Numbered from the stretch's first letter, positions 1-6,035 are shown. The stretch: 6,458 nucleotides of DNA from Bdellovibrionales bacterium (GCA_005791855.1 SXUH01000043.1:1-6458); one strand, 5' to 3'. Notes: generated from the sequence alone by a model not told the origin. Program-made: numbers and translations.

Positions 1-183
1 GAAGCCGACGTCGGGGCTACTGTTCTTGGTCAGGATGGTTCGGGAGGGGTCGTCGAAGAACTGGGTGTGGGGCGCGGGCTCGAGCTCTTCACCGGGAACG
101 TACTGAACGTAGTCGCCCCCTTCCACGGTGGTGCTAAGAAATCGGTTAGTCGGATTCTCTGATGTGCCTCGGCCCTTGAACAT
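1..183 (-). CDS. PA0069-family radical SAM protein, N-terminal fragment (runs off left edge)
   Basis: The minus strand is open from an ATG at 183-181 to the window edge, giving 61 residues that begin MFKGRGTSENPTNRF and end TILTKNSSPDVGF. The KGRG..NP.NRF opening and the later TQFF.DDPSRTILTKN.SPD.GF block are what I recognise as the N-terminus of the PA0069/Rv2578c-like radical SAM family. The CxxxCxxC iron-sulfur motif expected in this family would lie beyond the edge, so it cannot be checked here. Proteins of this family are cytoplasmic and of uncertain substrate. A TAA codon lies upstream in frame, and ATG 183 is the only ATG after it; a GTG at 198 is possible. I see no Shine-Dalgarno sequence before the ATG. 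The gene lies 43 bases downstream of the dienelactone hydrolase gene on the same strand and is probably its operon partner. Confidence in the family rests on the N-terminal motif alone. Confidence 0.8.
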   Translation of the reverse strand, partial: MFKGRGTSENPTNRFLSTTVEGGDYVQYVPGEELEPAPHTQFFDDPSRTILTKNSSPDVGF

Positions 184-226
184 GCGACAGCATAGCACGA
201 GCCGGACGATCCGTATACTTTACGTA

Positions 227-970
227 TCATGCTCGCTGGAATAAATTCACCTGCTTCAAGAACTCCAGTGTGATCTTCCAGGCCTCAGCGGCGGCCGACT
301 GGTCGTAGGCCTTCCTTTCGTCGCAGAAGAATCCGTGGTCACTGGTCTCGAAGACGATCGCGTCGTGGGGGACCTTCTCCGCTCTGAGCTTCTCCCGGAT
401 CGCCTCGACCTCCCGGGGCGGGATGCTCGCGTCCTTGCCGCCGAAGAAGAAGAGCGACCGGCAGCGGAGCTTCCCGAGGTCGGAGAAGACCGGCGTGAGC
501 GCGATCCCCTCCCGGGAGTGGGAGAGGCCCGCCCCGTAGAACGAGATCATCCCCCGCAGGCTAAAGTTCATCCCCGCGAGGACGGAGGAGAAGCCCCCCA
601 CGCAGAACCCGAGGGTGGAGACCCGGCCCGCGTCGGCGAGCGGAAGCTGCCCCAGGAAGTCGATGGTCGACAGGACATCACTCACGATCCCGGCGTTCGT
701 GAGACTCCCGAGGAGAGGAAGGAAGTCTTTCCGGTCGCCGTACTCGACGATCACGTGCCGCCCCTGCCGGTGGTAGAGCTCCGGTGCCATGGCGTAGAAG
801 CCGGCCCGGGCGAGCCGGTGGCAGACGTCCTTGATGTGGTGATTGACGCCGAAGGCTTCCTGGAGGACGATGACCACCGGGAGCTTCTCACTTCGGTCGA
901 GGCTCGCGGTGTAGACGTCCATCAGGCCCTCGGGGGTCTGGATGGTGAGGTAGTTTCCCATGAGTTCCAT
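227..970 (-). CDS. dienelactone hydrolase family protein (alpha/beta hydrolase)
   Basis: This 247-residue protein has the usual length of the dienelactone hydrolase family, cytoplasmic alpha/beta hydrolases with a Cys-His-Asp triad; the classical member opens dienelactone to maleylacetate. The glutamate region is VVIVLQEAFGVNHHIKD, with the conserved Glu at about 38. The nucleophile elbow GFCVGG puts Cys at 123. GGKDASIPP supplies Asp 180, and SDHGFFCD supplies His 212. I chose the ATG at 970 because GGAGG lies seven bases upstream (978-982) and because its first base is the last base of the lipid kinase stop, TAATG. A second ATG at 961 is too far from that site. The reading frame stays open upstream to 1180, but that part is the shadow of the lipid kinase gene. 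The natural substrate cannot be read from sequence, and no catechol-pathway genes are nearby, so a general carboxylesterase role is equally possible. Confidence 0.92.
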   Translation of the reverse strand: MELMGNYLTIQTPEGLMDVYTASLDRSEKLPVVIVLQEAFGVNHHIKDVCHRLARAGFYAMAPELYHRQGRHVIVEYGDRKDFLPLLGSLTNAGIVSDVLSTIDFLGQLPLADAGRVSTLGFCVGGFSSVLAGMNFSLRGMISFYGAGLSHSREGIALTPVFSDLGKLRCRSLFFFGGKDASIPPREVEAIREKLRAEKVPHDAIVFETSDHGFFCDERKAYDQSAAAEAWKITLEFLKQVNLFQRA

Positions 971-1851
971 TAGCTTTCCTCCGGGACGATGAGGGTGAGG
1001 CACTTCGGCAGGACGGTGAAGACCGCCGGGGTGTGCGTCTTGATGTCGCCGTCGACGTCGATGGCGAACATCCTCTTGGTTTCGATCCGGATGTCCTTCC
1101 CGGAGACGAGGGTGAGGTCGTGCTCCTTCTTGTACCTTCCGGTCATGAGGGCCGGGATCAGCGCGAAGCCGTGCCACCACTTCTTGACTTCGGTGGTGAG
1201 GCAGTGGAGCCGCTGGTCCTCGAGAGTTGCGTTGTGCTTGATCGCCATCCCCGCGCCGTAGTACTTCCCGTTGCAGACGGAGATCTGCCAGGACTTGCTG
1301 TGGATGGGTTCCTTGCCGTCGACCCAGATGCGGGCCCGGAAGGGGTTCATCCGGTAGATCATCTTGAAGGCCGTGAGGATGAAGGCGACGACGCCGAGGT
1401 GCCGCTTGAGGGAGCTCGAGACGTTCTTGTTGATCTCCGTGCTGAGGCCCAGGCCCGCGACGTTCACGAAGAGGACGTCGTTGACCTTCCCGAGGTCCAC
1501 GCTGATGAGCTTCTTCGTCCTCAGGAGCTCCACGCTCTCCTGGATCTTCGTCGGGAGGTTGTAGGTCCGGGCGAGGTTGTTGGCGGTGCCGAGGGGGATC
1601 ACGAGGAGCGGCAGCCCGGTTTCCTTCAGCGCCGGCAGGACCTGGTTCACCGACCCGTCCCCTCCCCCGACGATGACGAGGTCCGCTTCCCGCTGATACT
1701 TAAGGATGATTTCATTTGGATCCTGGTCCGGCTCGTGGTCTCCTTGATTGAGGATGGTCATGCCGGCGGCGTCGAGCTCCTTTGTCACCTCATCCCTTGC
1801 TATCTGTCCGGACCTGGACTTAGGATTTATGATCAAGAGGACTTTGTACAT
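970..1851 (-). CDS. diacylglycerol/lipid kinase family protein (YegS/DagK type)
   Basis: This 293-residue protein has the diacylglycerol-kinase catalytic fold, which phosphorylates a lipid hydroxyl with ATP; candidate substrates are diacylglycerol and related lipids at the inner face of the membrane. Visible motifs in order are INPKSRSG at 8-15, the nucleotide-binding GGGDGS at 62-67, PLGTANN at 86-92, a middle YYGAGM at 197-202, and DVDGD at 265-269, the late Asp-Gly motif of the family. The length matches YegS-like kinases. I chose the ATG at 1851, with GAAAGG upstream on the minus strand. An in-frame ATG at 1878 would add nine residues (MNKTERLAH) and also has an upstream GAAGG, so it is a real alternative that would overlap the phosphoesterase gene. 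The start abuts the start of the divergent phosphoesterase gene. The TAA stop overlaps the next ATG, so the gene probably leads a three-gene operon. The exact lipid substrate is not determinable. Confidence 0.92.
   Translation of the reverse strand: MYKVLLIINPKSRSGQIARDEVTKELDAAGMTILNQGDHEPDQDPNEIILKYQREADLVIVGGGDGSVNQVLPALKETGLPLLVIPLGTANNLARTYNLPTKIQESVELLRTKKLISVDLGKVNDVLFVNVAGLGLSTEINKNVSSSLKRHLGVVAFILTAFKMIYRMNPFRARIWVDGKEPIHSKSWQISVCNGKYYGAGMAIKHNATLEDQRLHCLTTEVKKWWHGFALIPALMTGRYKKEHDLTLVSGKDIRIETKRMFAIDVDGDIKTHTPAVFTVLPKCLTLIVPEES
978..982 (-). promoter_or_regulatory. ribosome binding site of the dienelactone hydrolase gene
   Basis: The minus strand reads GGAGG followed by AAAGCTA and the ATG at 970. 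It lies inside the last codons of the lipid kinase gene and fixes the start at 970 rather than 961. It also fits translational coupling of the two genes. Confidence 0.8.
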
Positions 1852-2613
1852 ATGAGCGAGCCTTTCAGTTTTATTCATCTCTCGGACCTTCACTTCGGAA
1901 GGATCCACTGCGACATACTTCGGGATCTGGAGGCGTTCATCGAACGCCGGAAGGAGGAGATCGACCTGGCCATCCTCACCGGGGACTTCACCCAGAGAGC
2001 ACGGTCGCAGGAATTCAAGGACGCTCGAGAGTTCGTTTCTTCTCTGAGCTGTCCGCTCTTCATTGTGCCAGGAAACCACGATGTCCCGCTCTATAATCTC
2101 TTCTTAAGATTTCTAAGTCCATATAAGAAGTTCATGAAGTACCTCGGACCCTTCGCGCAAAACTACTACGAAGACGACCGGCTAGCGATCTACGGCCTGT
2201 GGACGGTGGATAACTTCTCCGTGAAGGACGGCCGGCTCTCCTCGAAGGACCTCCGCTGCATCGAAGAGCGGTTCGCCAAGGTCCCCGCGGAGAAGATCAA
2301 GATCGTGGCCTCCCACCATCCGCTCGAGGCGATGAAGAAGGAGCACATGGACCGGGTGCTGGACCTCGATCCGCACTTCTTCCTCTGGGGGCACGAGCAC
2401 CAGAGCCAGGTCCGGTCCTACCACGACGACAGGAAGTTTCCCCTCGTGGTGGCGTCCGGGACGTCGACGTCCAGCCGGACGCGCGCGGAGGTGAATAGCT
2501 TTAACTACGTGACGGTGATGGACGGCGGGATCCGGATCGAGATCTATCATCACAGTGAGAAGAAGCGGACCTTCGAGCCGATCCGGGTAACGGAGATCCC
2601 GCTCCGGCATTGA
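1852..2613 (+). CDS. calcineurin-like metallophosphoesterase (class III phosphodiesterase/CpdA-like)
   Basis: This 253-residue protein carries the full two-metal phosphoesterase signature: LSDLHFG (Asp 12, His 14), LTGDFTQ (Asp 45), VPGNHD (Asn 75, His 76), SHHPLE (His 155/156) and WGHEHQSQ (His 181, His 183). Such enzymes hydrolyse phosphomono- or diesters using two divalent metal ions. The order and spacing resemble the CpdA/class III cyclic-nucleotide phosphodiesterase branch, but a cAMP substrate is only one option. There is no signal peptide, so it is predicted cytoplasmic. The ATG at 1852 is the only reasonable start; AGAGGA lies ten bases upstream, inside the divergent lipid kinase gene. 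The long open frame before 1852 is a shadow of that gene. The TGA at 2611 is followed at once by a strong hairpin. The start abuts the lipid kinase start in CATATG. I see no convincing promoter; it would have to lie within the lipid kinase gene. Confidence 0.93.
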   Translation: MSEPFSFIHLSDLHFGRIHCDILRDLEAFIERRKEEIDLAILTGDFTQRARSQEFKDAREFVSSLSCPLFIVPGNHDVPLYNLFLRFLSPYKKFMKYLGPFAQNYYEDDRLAIYGLWTVDNFSVKDGRLSSKDLRCIEERFAKVPAEKIKIVASHHPLEAMKKEHMDRVLDLDPHFFLWGHEHQSQVRSYHDDRKFPLVVASGTSTSSRTRAEVNSFNYVTVMDGGIRIEIYHHSEKKRTFEPIRVTEIPLRH

Positions 2614-2614
2614 G

Positions 2615-2634
2615 GGGAGGGCCTTCGCCCTCCC
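2615..2634 (+). terminator. probable rho-independent terminator after the phosphoesterase gene
   Basis: A perfect 8-bp GC-rich stem, GGGAGGGC with GCCCTCCC, closes on the tetraloop CTTC and begins two bases after the stop codon. On the plus strand it is followed by GGTGGAACTTTCTT, a poor T-tract. The minus-strand side has no T-run, so it would mainly serve the phosphoesterase transcript. Confidence 0.6.
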
Positions 2635-2646
2635 GGTGGAACTTTC

Positions 2647-2805
2647 TTAGGCAGCTTTTTTGTTCTGGTCTTTCCAGGCGTTCATGTCAACCACGTTGCC
2701 CGTGCTGGTGCCCTTGTTGGCCATCAGCTTCGCGTGGTTCTGCGCCTTGAGTTCTTTCTTGGTCAGCTTCTTCTTTTGACCATTCTTTTCGTGCTTGTGT
2801 CCCAT
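2647..2805 (-). CDS. small lysine-rich hypothetical protein (52 aa)
   Basis: I do not recognise this protein. It has 52 residues, starting MGHKHEKNGQ and ending WKDQNKKAA, of which 13 are lysine, mostly in the first half (KKK at 11-13, KK at 16-17). There is no cysteine, signal peptide or membrane segment. The basic, His- and Lys-rich N-terminal half and the single Trp at 44 suggest a soluble nucleic-acid or ribosome associated protein, but this is a guess. The gene call rests on the start: GGAGG at 2813-2817 lies seven bases before the ATG at 2805. The same frame could start at 2847, but those extra codons have no such site. It is convergent with the phosphoesterase gene (33-base gap). Its upstream region is AT-rich with perfect dyads, as expected of a promoter region. 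Confidence 0.72.
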   Translation of the reverse strand: MGHKHEKNGQKKKLTKKELKAQNHAKLMANKGTSTGNVVDMNAWKDQNKKAA

Positions 2806-2812
2806 AAACGTA

Positions 2813-2817
2813 CCTCC
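2813..2817 (-). promoter_or_regulatory. ribosome binding site of the 52-aa gene
   Basis: GGAGG on the minus strand, then TACGTTT and ATG. The near-ideal match and spacing choose the start at 2805 and are the main reason to believe this small gene. Confidence 0.75.
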
Positions 2818-2860
2818 GAAATAGAGCACCTTAAGTGGCTCGCTCAAAGCCTTATCGACC

Positions 2861-2875
2861 GAATTAGGCTAATTC
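2861..2875. repeat. perfect dyad GAATTAG-G-CTAATTC
   Basis: Two 7-base arms flank a single base. The one-base centre makes an RNA hairpin unlikely to be the purpose; this is the form of a protein-binding operator. It lies 56 bases upstream of the 52-aa gene's ATG. Part of it (AGGCTAAT) recurs 25 bases away at 2891-2898. Confidence 0.5.
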
Positions 2876-2934
2876 TTGAGTGGTCCAGTCAGGCTAATAA
2901 AGCCAACACCTTAAAACTTAATACTTAAGAGCTT

Positions 2935-2947
2935 TTGCGCTGCGCAA
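2935..2947. repeat. perfect dyad TTGCGC-T-GCGCAA
   Basis: Two 6-base arms flank a single T. It is GC-rich inside an AT-rich region and lies between the divergent 52-aa and glutaminase genes, so it is a candidate operator for either. Confidence 0.45.
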
Positions 2948-3061
2948 TGATATCAAGTACATAGGTAATTTTTAGTCAATCCTCCCCCGGAGAATTTGAA
3001 CTTTGGATCTTCCCTGTTAAGAGGGTGCCTCAAACTATTTTTTTCTAAACGGGGTCAGATT

Positions 3062-3802
3062 ATGAAACTAGTTCCTCTCTTCGCCTTCCTCTTCAGTGTG
3101 TCCGCGGGTGCTCAGAGCATCCCCCTCCCGGACTACAAGTTCTCGGTGACGGACATCGCGGCCAAGGGGCTCAGCAAGGAATCCCTCTTCAGTCGGATGA
3201 ACCGGTCGTCCATCGACGTCGGCGGCTCCATCTGCTCCAACCGCGCGCTCATGTGGGCCAACGATTTCAAACGGCAGAACGGTCTGAACACGGCCAAGAT
3301 CTTCCTCTTCTTCACCAGCAAGAACGGCCGCTCCGCCAACAAGACCTGGTGGTACCACGTCTCCCCGATGGTCAACGAGAAGGGGACCTTCTGGGTCATG
3401 GACGCGGGCTTCCCGGCCATGATCTCCGAGCCCCTCTCCATCGCCGACTGGCTGGTGGAGTTCGTCGGAAGTAATAAGTGCAAGGAGATCGAAGCGACCG
3501 AGACCGAGCTCATCGAACGCATGTTCGTCCCGGTGGTGTTCCCGCAGCGGACGAGCTACGGAACCTTCGACTGCTACTACCGGATCACGCCGGGAGGGAA
3601 CTGGACCCCGGCGTCGGTTGCCAAGCAGCTCCTCGGGAAGGACGAGGACGGAAGACCGGTGCGCTACGAGCGGAACGACATCGATCCGGACGAACTCTAC
3701 TCCGCCTGCCTCGAGACCACCACCTCCGGCTTCGGAAGGATGTTCGGCGGCGGCAAGAAGAAGTGTAAGAACTACGTTTCGACCGGCTACTACAGAGACT
3801 AG
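3062..3802 (+). CDS. secreted protein-glutaminase-like protein (protein deamidase)
   Basis: This 246-residue protein starts with a Sec signal peptide, MKLVPLFAFLFSVSAGA, with likely cleavage after Ala 17. It is therefore predicted to reach the periplasm or outside. The mature part matches the protein-glutaminase pattern (papain-like fold; deamidates glutamine side chains in proteins to glutamate): GSICSNRALMWAN gives Cys 58, TWWYHVSPMV gives His 99, and WVMDAGFP gives Asp 114. The Cys-to-His spacing of 41 equals that I recall for the Chryseobacterium enzyme. A C-terminal part of about 100 residues follows, with Cys 140, 171, 216 and 235 as possible disulfides and a Gly/Lys-rich FGGGKKK near 228-234. 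The ATG at 3062 is chosen because it begins the signal peptide; a TTG at 2996 in frame would bury that signal. The ribosome site is weak (GGGG seven bases upstream). The family call rests on motifs and spacing, not on an alignment. Confidence 0.78.
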   Translation: MKLVPLFAFLFSVSAGAQSIPLPDYKFSVTDIAAKGLSKESLFSRMNRSSIDVGGSICSNRALMWANDFKRQNGLNTAKIFLFFTSKNGRSANKTWWYHVSPMVNEKGTFWVMDAGFPAMISEPLSIADWLVEFVGSNKCKEIEATETELIERMFVPVVFPQRTSYGTFDCYYRITPGGNWTPASVAKQLLGKDEDGRPVRYERNDIDPDELYSACLETTTSGFGRMFGGGKKKCKNYVSTGYYRD

Positions 3803-3941
3803 GCCAGGAGCCTCCCGCCTGGAATCAGGCGGGACCGCCTCTCCCCTCTCTCCTACAGACCCTTCAGCGAGGTCGCCGGACAGTTGATCGGGAGCTCCGG
3901 CCTCAGCACCTTCTTCACGTACGAGTACAATCGCGAGTCGG
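3803..3941. other. short convergent intergenic region with coding-like periodicity
   Basis: Apart from the hairpin, the bases from 3851 to 3940 show strong three-base periodicity. Counted by hand, GC is 12/30, 15/30 and 27/30 at the three phases. The plus frame in line with the glutaminase gene reads through SYRPFSEVAGQL to TYEYNRES. A minus frame reads SRLYSYVKKVLRPELPIN and stops at about 3853. Neither has a credible start or a recognised family, so no gene is called; a gene remnant is possible. Confidence 0.4.
3813..3834 (+). terminator. hairpin after the protein-glutaminase gene, possible terminator
   Basis: A perfect 9-bp stem (TCCCGCCTG with CAGGCGGGA) closes on the tetraloop GAAT, ten bases after the TAG stop. 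No T-tract follows on the plus strand (CCGCCTCTCC), so intrinsic termination is doubtful. It may act with Rho, protect the 3' end, or serve the minus-strand acylase transcript coming the other way. Confidence 0.4.
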
Positions 3942-6035
3942 CTAGAACCCGACGCGATGGTACTCGCACTTCTTCCACTGGCGCCAGGGGGACTCGTCCG
4001 CGGGTGCCGAGTAGTTCCGATTGTGCCCCGGGAGGGTGAGCTGGACCACCGGCGGGTCGCTCAGCTCGATCACCACCCGCATGGAGGCTCCGGAGAACTG
4101 CTCGTAGATCCGCCGGTCGTCGTTCCAGCGGGACGACCCGGGGGTCACCGTGTGCGTGTCCCCGAGGCCCGCGATCTCGGGGGAGAACTTAAACTCCTCG
4201 AGCTGCGAGAGGTGGGGGAACTTCGTCTTCAGGACCTCCGACCAGCTCCGGCTCTCGATGTCTTCGTAGGTTTCCGCCAGGAATCTCTTGAGCTGATCCT
4301 TCTGCTCCCCGGTGGGCTCGTCGAGGAGCCGGAACAGGGCGTACTCGTTGACGTTCCACCCGGCCAGCAGCTTATCCATGAGCCGCCGGTAGATCGCGGT
4401 GGGCCTGGAGTCGTCTCCCACTCTGAGGTCCCAGGCCTCGAGCTCCGGGACCTTGAGGTGCCGGAGGAGCTTCGGGACGAAGAACTCGGCGTCGGTGGCG
4501 AAGGTGTCACACTGGATCGCCTTGAAGGACTCCGGCGTGTGCGTCTGCCGCTCCTCGAGGAGCTCTTCGATCCGGTGGGCGCGGTAGGATGGGGTGTAGG
4601 CCCGGCCACCGTAGAACTCGGCGTCCCGGGGCCAGTGGCGGTTGTTCGCCGTGTGGATGAAGCCCCGCTTGGGATTCAAAAGGTGGGGCCTCTCCTCCGG
4701 CGTGTGGACCTTCGCCGACCGGAACTCCTCCAGGGTCTGCACGCTGATGCCGAAGCCGGAGACCTCCCCAGTGGCGAGGGTCTTCCCGATGTTCCGGTAG
4801 CCGATGCCACCCTTGGTGTCGGCGAAGACGTAGTTCCAGGAGGGGACGCCGATCCGGGAGAGGACCTCGTCCATCTGGGCCACGTCCGTGGGCCCGTGGA
4901 GGTCGAAGATCGGATAGATGTCCTCGGCGGTGAGGCCCGCGCCCGTCCAGCGGAGGACGAACTTGTGTTCGCTCTCCACCTCGAGGGGAAGGATCCGCTC
5001 GCCGGTCCTGAGCCGCTCGAAGGACTTGAAGAAGAACGGGAGCTTCAGGAACCAGAACTTGACCTTGACCCAGGGTCTGAAGGTCTCGATCATCTCCGGT
5101 TTGAGGTCCCGGATCGCGACGACGTCCGCGGAGTTGAGGTAGGAATTGGTGAGCCCCCAGGCCACCCTTCCGTTGGTTCCGCTGACCACGGCCGGGACGC
5201 CGGGGAGGCTCGCGCCGAGGATCTTCGCCTCGGGGGCCCGGAGGCCGATCCAGTACCAGAACATGGGGGTCTTGAGATCCAGGTGCGGATCGTTGGCGAG
5301 GAGGGCGTGGCCACTCTGAGACCGGGACTTGTCGACGACCCAGTTGTTCGACCCGGACTCTTCTCCGAAGAGGGCCGGAAACTCCGCCCAGAGTCTCGCC
5401 GGCGTCGCCGACCTGGTGGTCTTCACCGGAGGCCGGTCCTTCTTGGGGTACTCCCCGTCTTTTAGGATCGTGTTGTTCCAGGGGTGGCCCTCGACGTCGA
5501 AGAGCTTCGGCGCCCCGGCACCCCAGGTTGCCTCGAACTTCTCCTCAGAGACTTCGTCGGCGAAGGTCTTCCGAGTCTGGTCGAAGGACTGGAGCAGGAG
5601 GACGGCGAGCGTGTCTTCGGCCCGCCACGGTTCCGGTGCGTACCCGAGCTCCCGGAACTCCCGGGCATCCTTCCCGGTGACGAACCCGGCGTTCACCCCG
5701 CGGACGTAGGCTTCGATCCAGCGGCGCTTTTCGCCCTGGAAAGTTTTCCAAATCCGTGCAGCGAGCTCCGGAATATCCAGGAGCCGCATCATGAGGTCGG
5801 ACTTCAGGTGCTTGTGGCCCAGGACTTCGGCGTTGGTGCCGCTCACCGCCCGCCGGAAGAAATCCATCTGCCACGCCCGGTCCGCTCCGTGGTGGAAGCC
5901 GAAGCAGTAGTAGAGCTCGTCCACGGACTTCGTTTCCTGGTGTGGGATGCCGAGGGCGTCATAGGTGGCGGTGCAATTCGGTGTTGTTTGTGCAAAACTT
6001 ATGGATGAAAATAGAACCAGAAGAAGTTGGATCAT
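3942..6035 (-). CDS. penicillin acylase family protein (Ntn hydrolase)
   Basis: This 697-residue precursor has a Sec signal peptide, MIQLLLVLFSSISFA, with likely cleavage after Ala 15, so it is predicted periplasmic. Penicillin acylase family members are made as one chain, cut themselves before a catalytic Ser, and hydrolyse amide bonds of N-acyl compounds (beta-lactams, acyl-homoserine lactones, acyl amino acids). Visible landmarks are the alpha-chain motif GIPHQETKSVDELYYCFGF from about 29, the beta-chain start GSNNWVV with nucleophile Ser 229, NDPHL at 248-252, GTNGRVAWGLTNS at 286-298, the HTANNRHW region with Asn 464/465 as oxyanion Asn candidate, and YRAHRIEELL at 484-493. The C-terminus, CEYHRVGF, looks complete. 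The start at 6035 follows AAGAG a few bases upstream and begins the signal peptide. The substrate cannot be assigned. The 502-codon open frame on the opposite strand is a shadow of this gene. Confidence 0.93.
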   Translation of the reverse strand: MIQLLLVLFSSISFAQTTPNCTATYDALGIPHQETKSVDELYYCFGFHHGADRAWQMDFFRRAVSGTNAEVLGHKHLKSDLMMRLLDIPELAARIWKTFQGEKRRWIEAYVRGVNAGFVTGKDAREFRELGYAPEPWRAEDTLAVLLLQSFDQTRKTFADEVSEEKFEATWGAGAPKLFDVEGHPWNNTILKDGEYPKKDRPPVKTTRSATPARLWAEFPALFGEESGSNNWVVDKSRSQSGHALLANDPHLDLKTPMFWYWIGLRAPEAKILGASLPGVPAVVSGTNGRVAWGLTNSYLNSADVVAIRDLKPEMIETFRPWVKVKFWFLKLPFFFKSFERLRTGERILPLEVESEHKFVLRWTGAGLTAEDIYPIFDLHGPTDVAQMDEVLSRIGVPSWNYVFADTKGGIGYRNIGKTLATGEVSGFGISVQTLEEFRSAKVHTPEERPHLLNPKRGFIHTANNRHWPRDAEFYGGRAYTPSYRAHRIEELLEERQTHTPESFKAIQCDTFATDAEFFVPKLLRHLKVPELEAWDLRVGDDSRPTAIYRRLMDKLLAGWNVNEYALFRLLDEPTGEQKDQLKRFLAETYEDIESRSWSEVLKTKFPHLSQLEEFKFSPEIAGLGDTHTVTPGSSRWNDDRRIYEQFSGASMRVVIELSDPPVVQLTLPGHNRNYSAPADESPWRQWKKCEYHRVGF

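Larger units (their letters stand above)
2806..3061. other. AT-rich divergent intergenic region with dyads
   Basis: These 256 bases separate the divergent 52-aa gene and the protein-glutaminase gene and must hold their promoters. I could not find a convincing -35/-10 pair for either. The region contains two perfect dyads (2861-2875 and 2935-2947), a direct repeat AGGCTAAT (2866-2873 and 2891-2898), and several CTTAA/TTAAG words between 2829 and 2930. Near the glutaminase gene, a short GAGG/CCTC hairpin (3021-3031) is followed by seven T (3038-3044). The stretch 2985-3054 has the order of elements of a degenerate tRNA on the minus strand. No protein-coding gene is supported here. Confidence 0.7.

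Noticed and set aside
188..193. TATGCT as a -10 box giving a leaderless radical SAM transcript
   Set aside because: No -35 match at 16-18 bases upstream, and operon transcription from the kinase promoter is the simpler reading.
208..223. ATAC-GTAAA-GTAT inverted repeat between the hydrolase and radical SAM genes
   Set aside because: The arms are only four bases and the pattern can arise from the overlapping palindromes TACGTA and GTATAC; no -35 partner supports a promoter.
335..973. 212-codon plus-strand frame opposite the dienelactone hydrolase gene
   Set aside because: Low-complexity charged translation without motifs; the minus strand carries the complete catalytic triad and a good ribosome site.
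1828..1833. TATGAT as a -10 box for the phosphoesterase
   Set aside because: It matches five of six bases, but no -35 sequence is found at a proper distance and the leader would start after most of the ribosome site.
1033..1851. Plus-strand frame continuous with and upstream of the phosphoesterase
   Set aside because: It could suggest a long N-terminal extension, but it is the shadow of the lipid kinase. The phosphoesterase fold begins directly after the ATG at 1852.
2996..3061. TTG start at 2996 adding 22 residues to the glutaminase
   Set aside because: It would place a basic segment before a clear signal peptide beginning at the ATG 3062, and it overlaps the tRNA-like and T-rich stretch.
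3068..3522. Minus-strand frames of 96 and 129 codons opposite the glutaminase gene
   Set aside because: No ribosome site and no recognisable motif; they are explained by the plus-strand deamidase.
3957..5465. 502-codon open frame on the plus strand opposite the acylase gene
   Set aside because: Its translation is rich in Gly, Val, Glu, Asp, Arg and Pro with no family motif, and the opposite strand encodes a full penicillin acylase. It is a shadow frame of GC-rich coding DNA.
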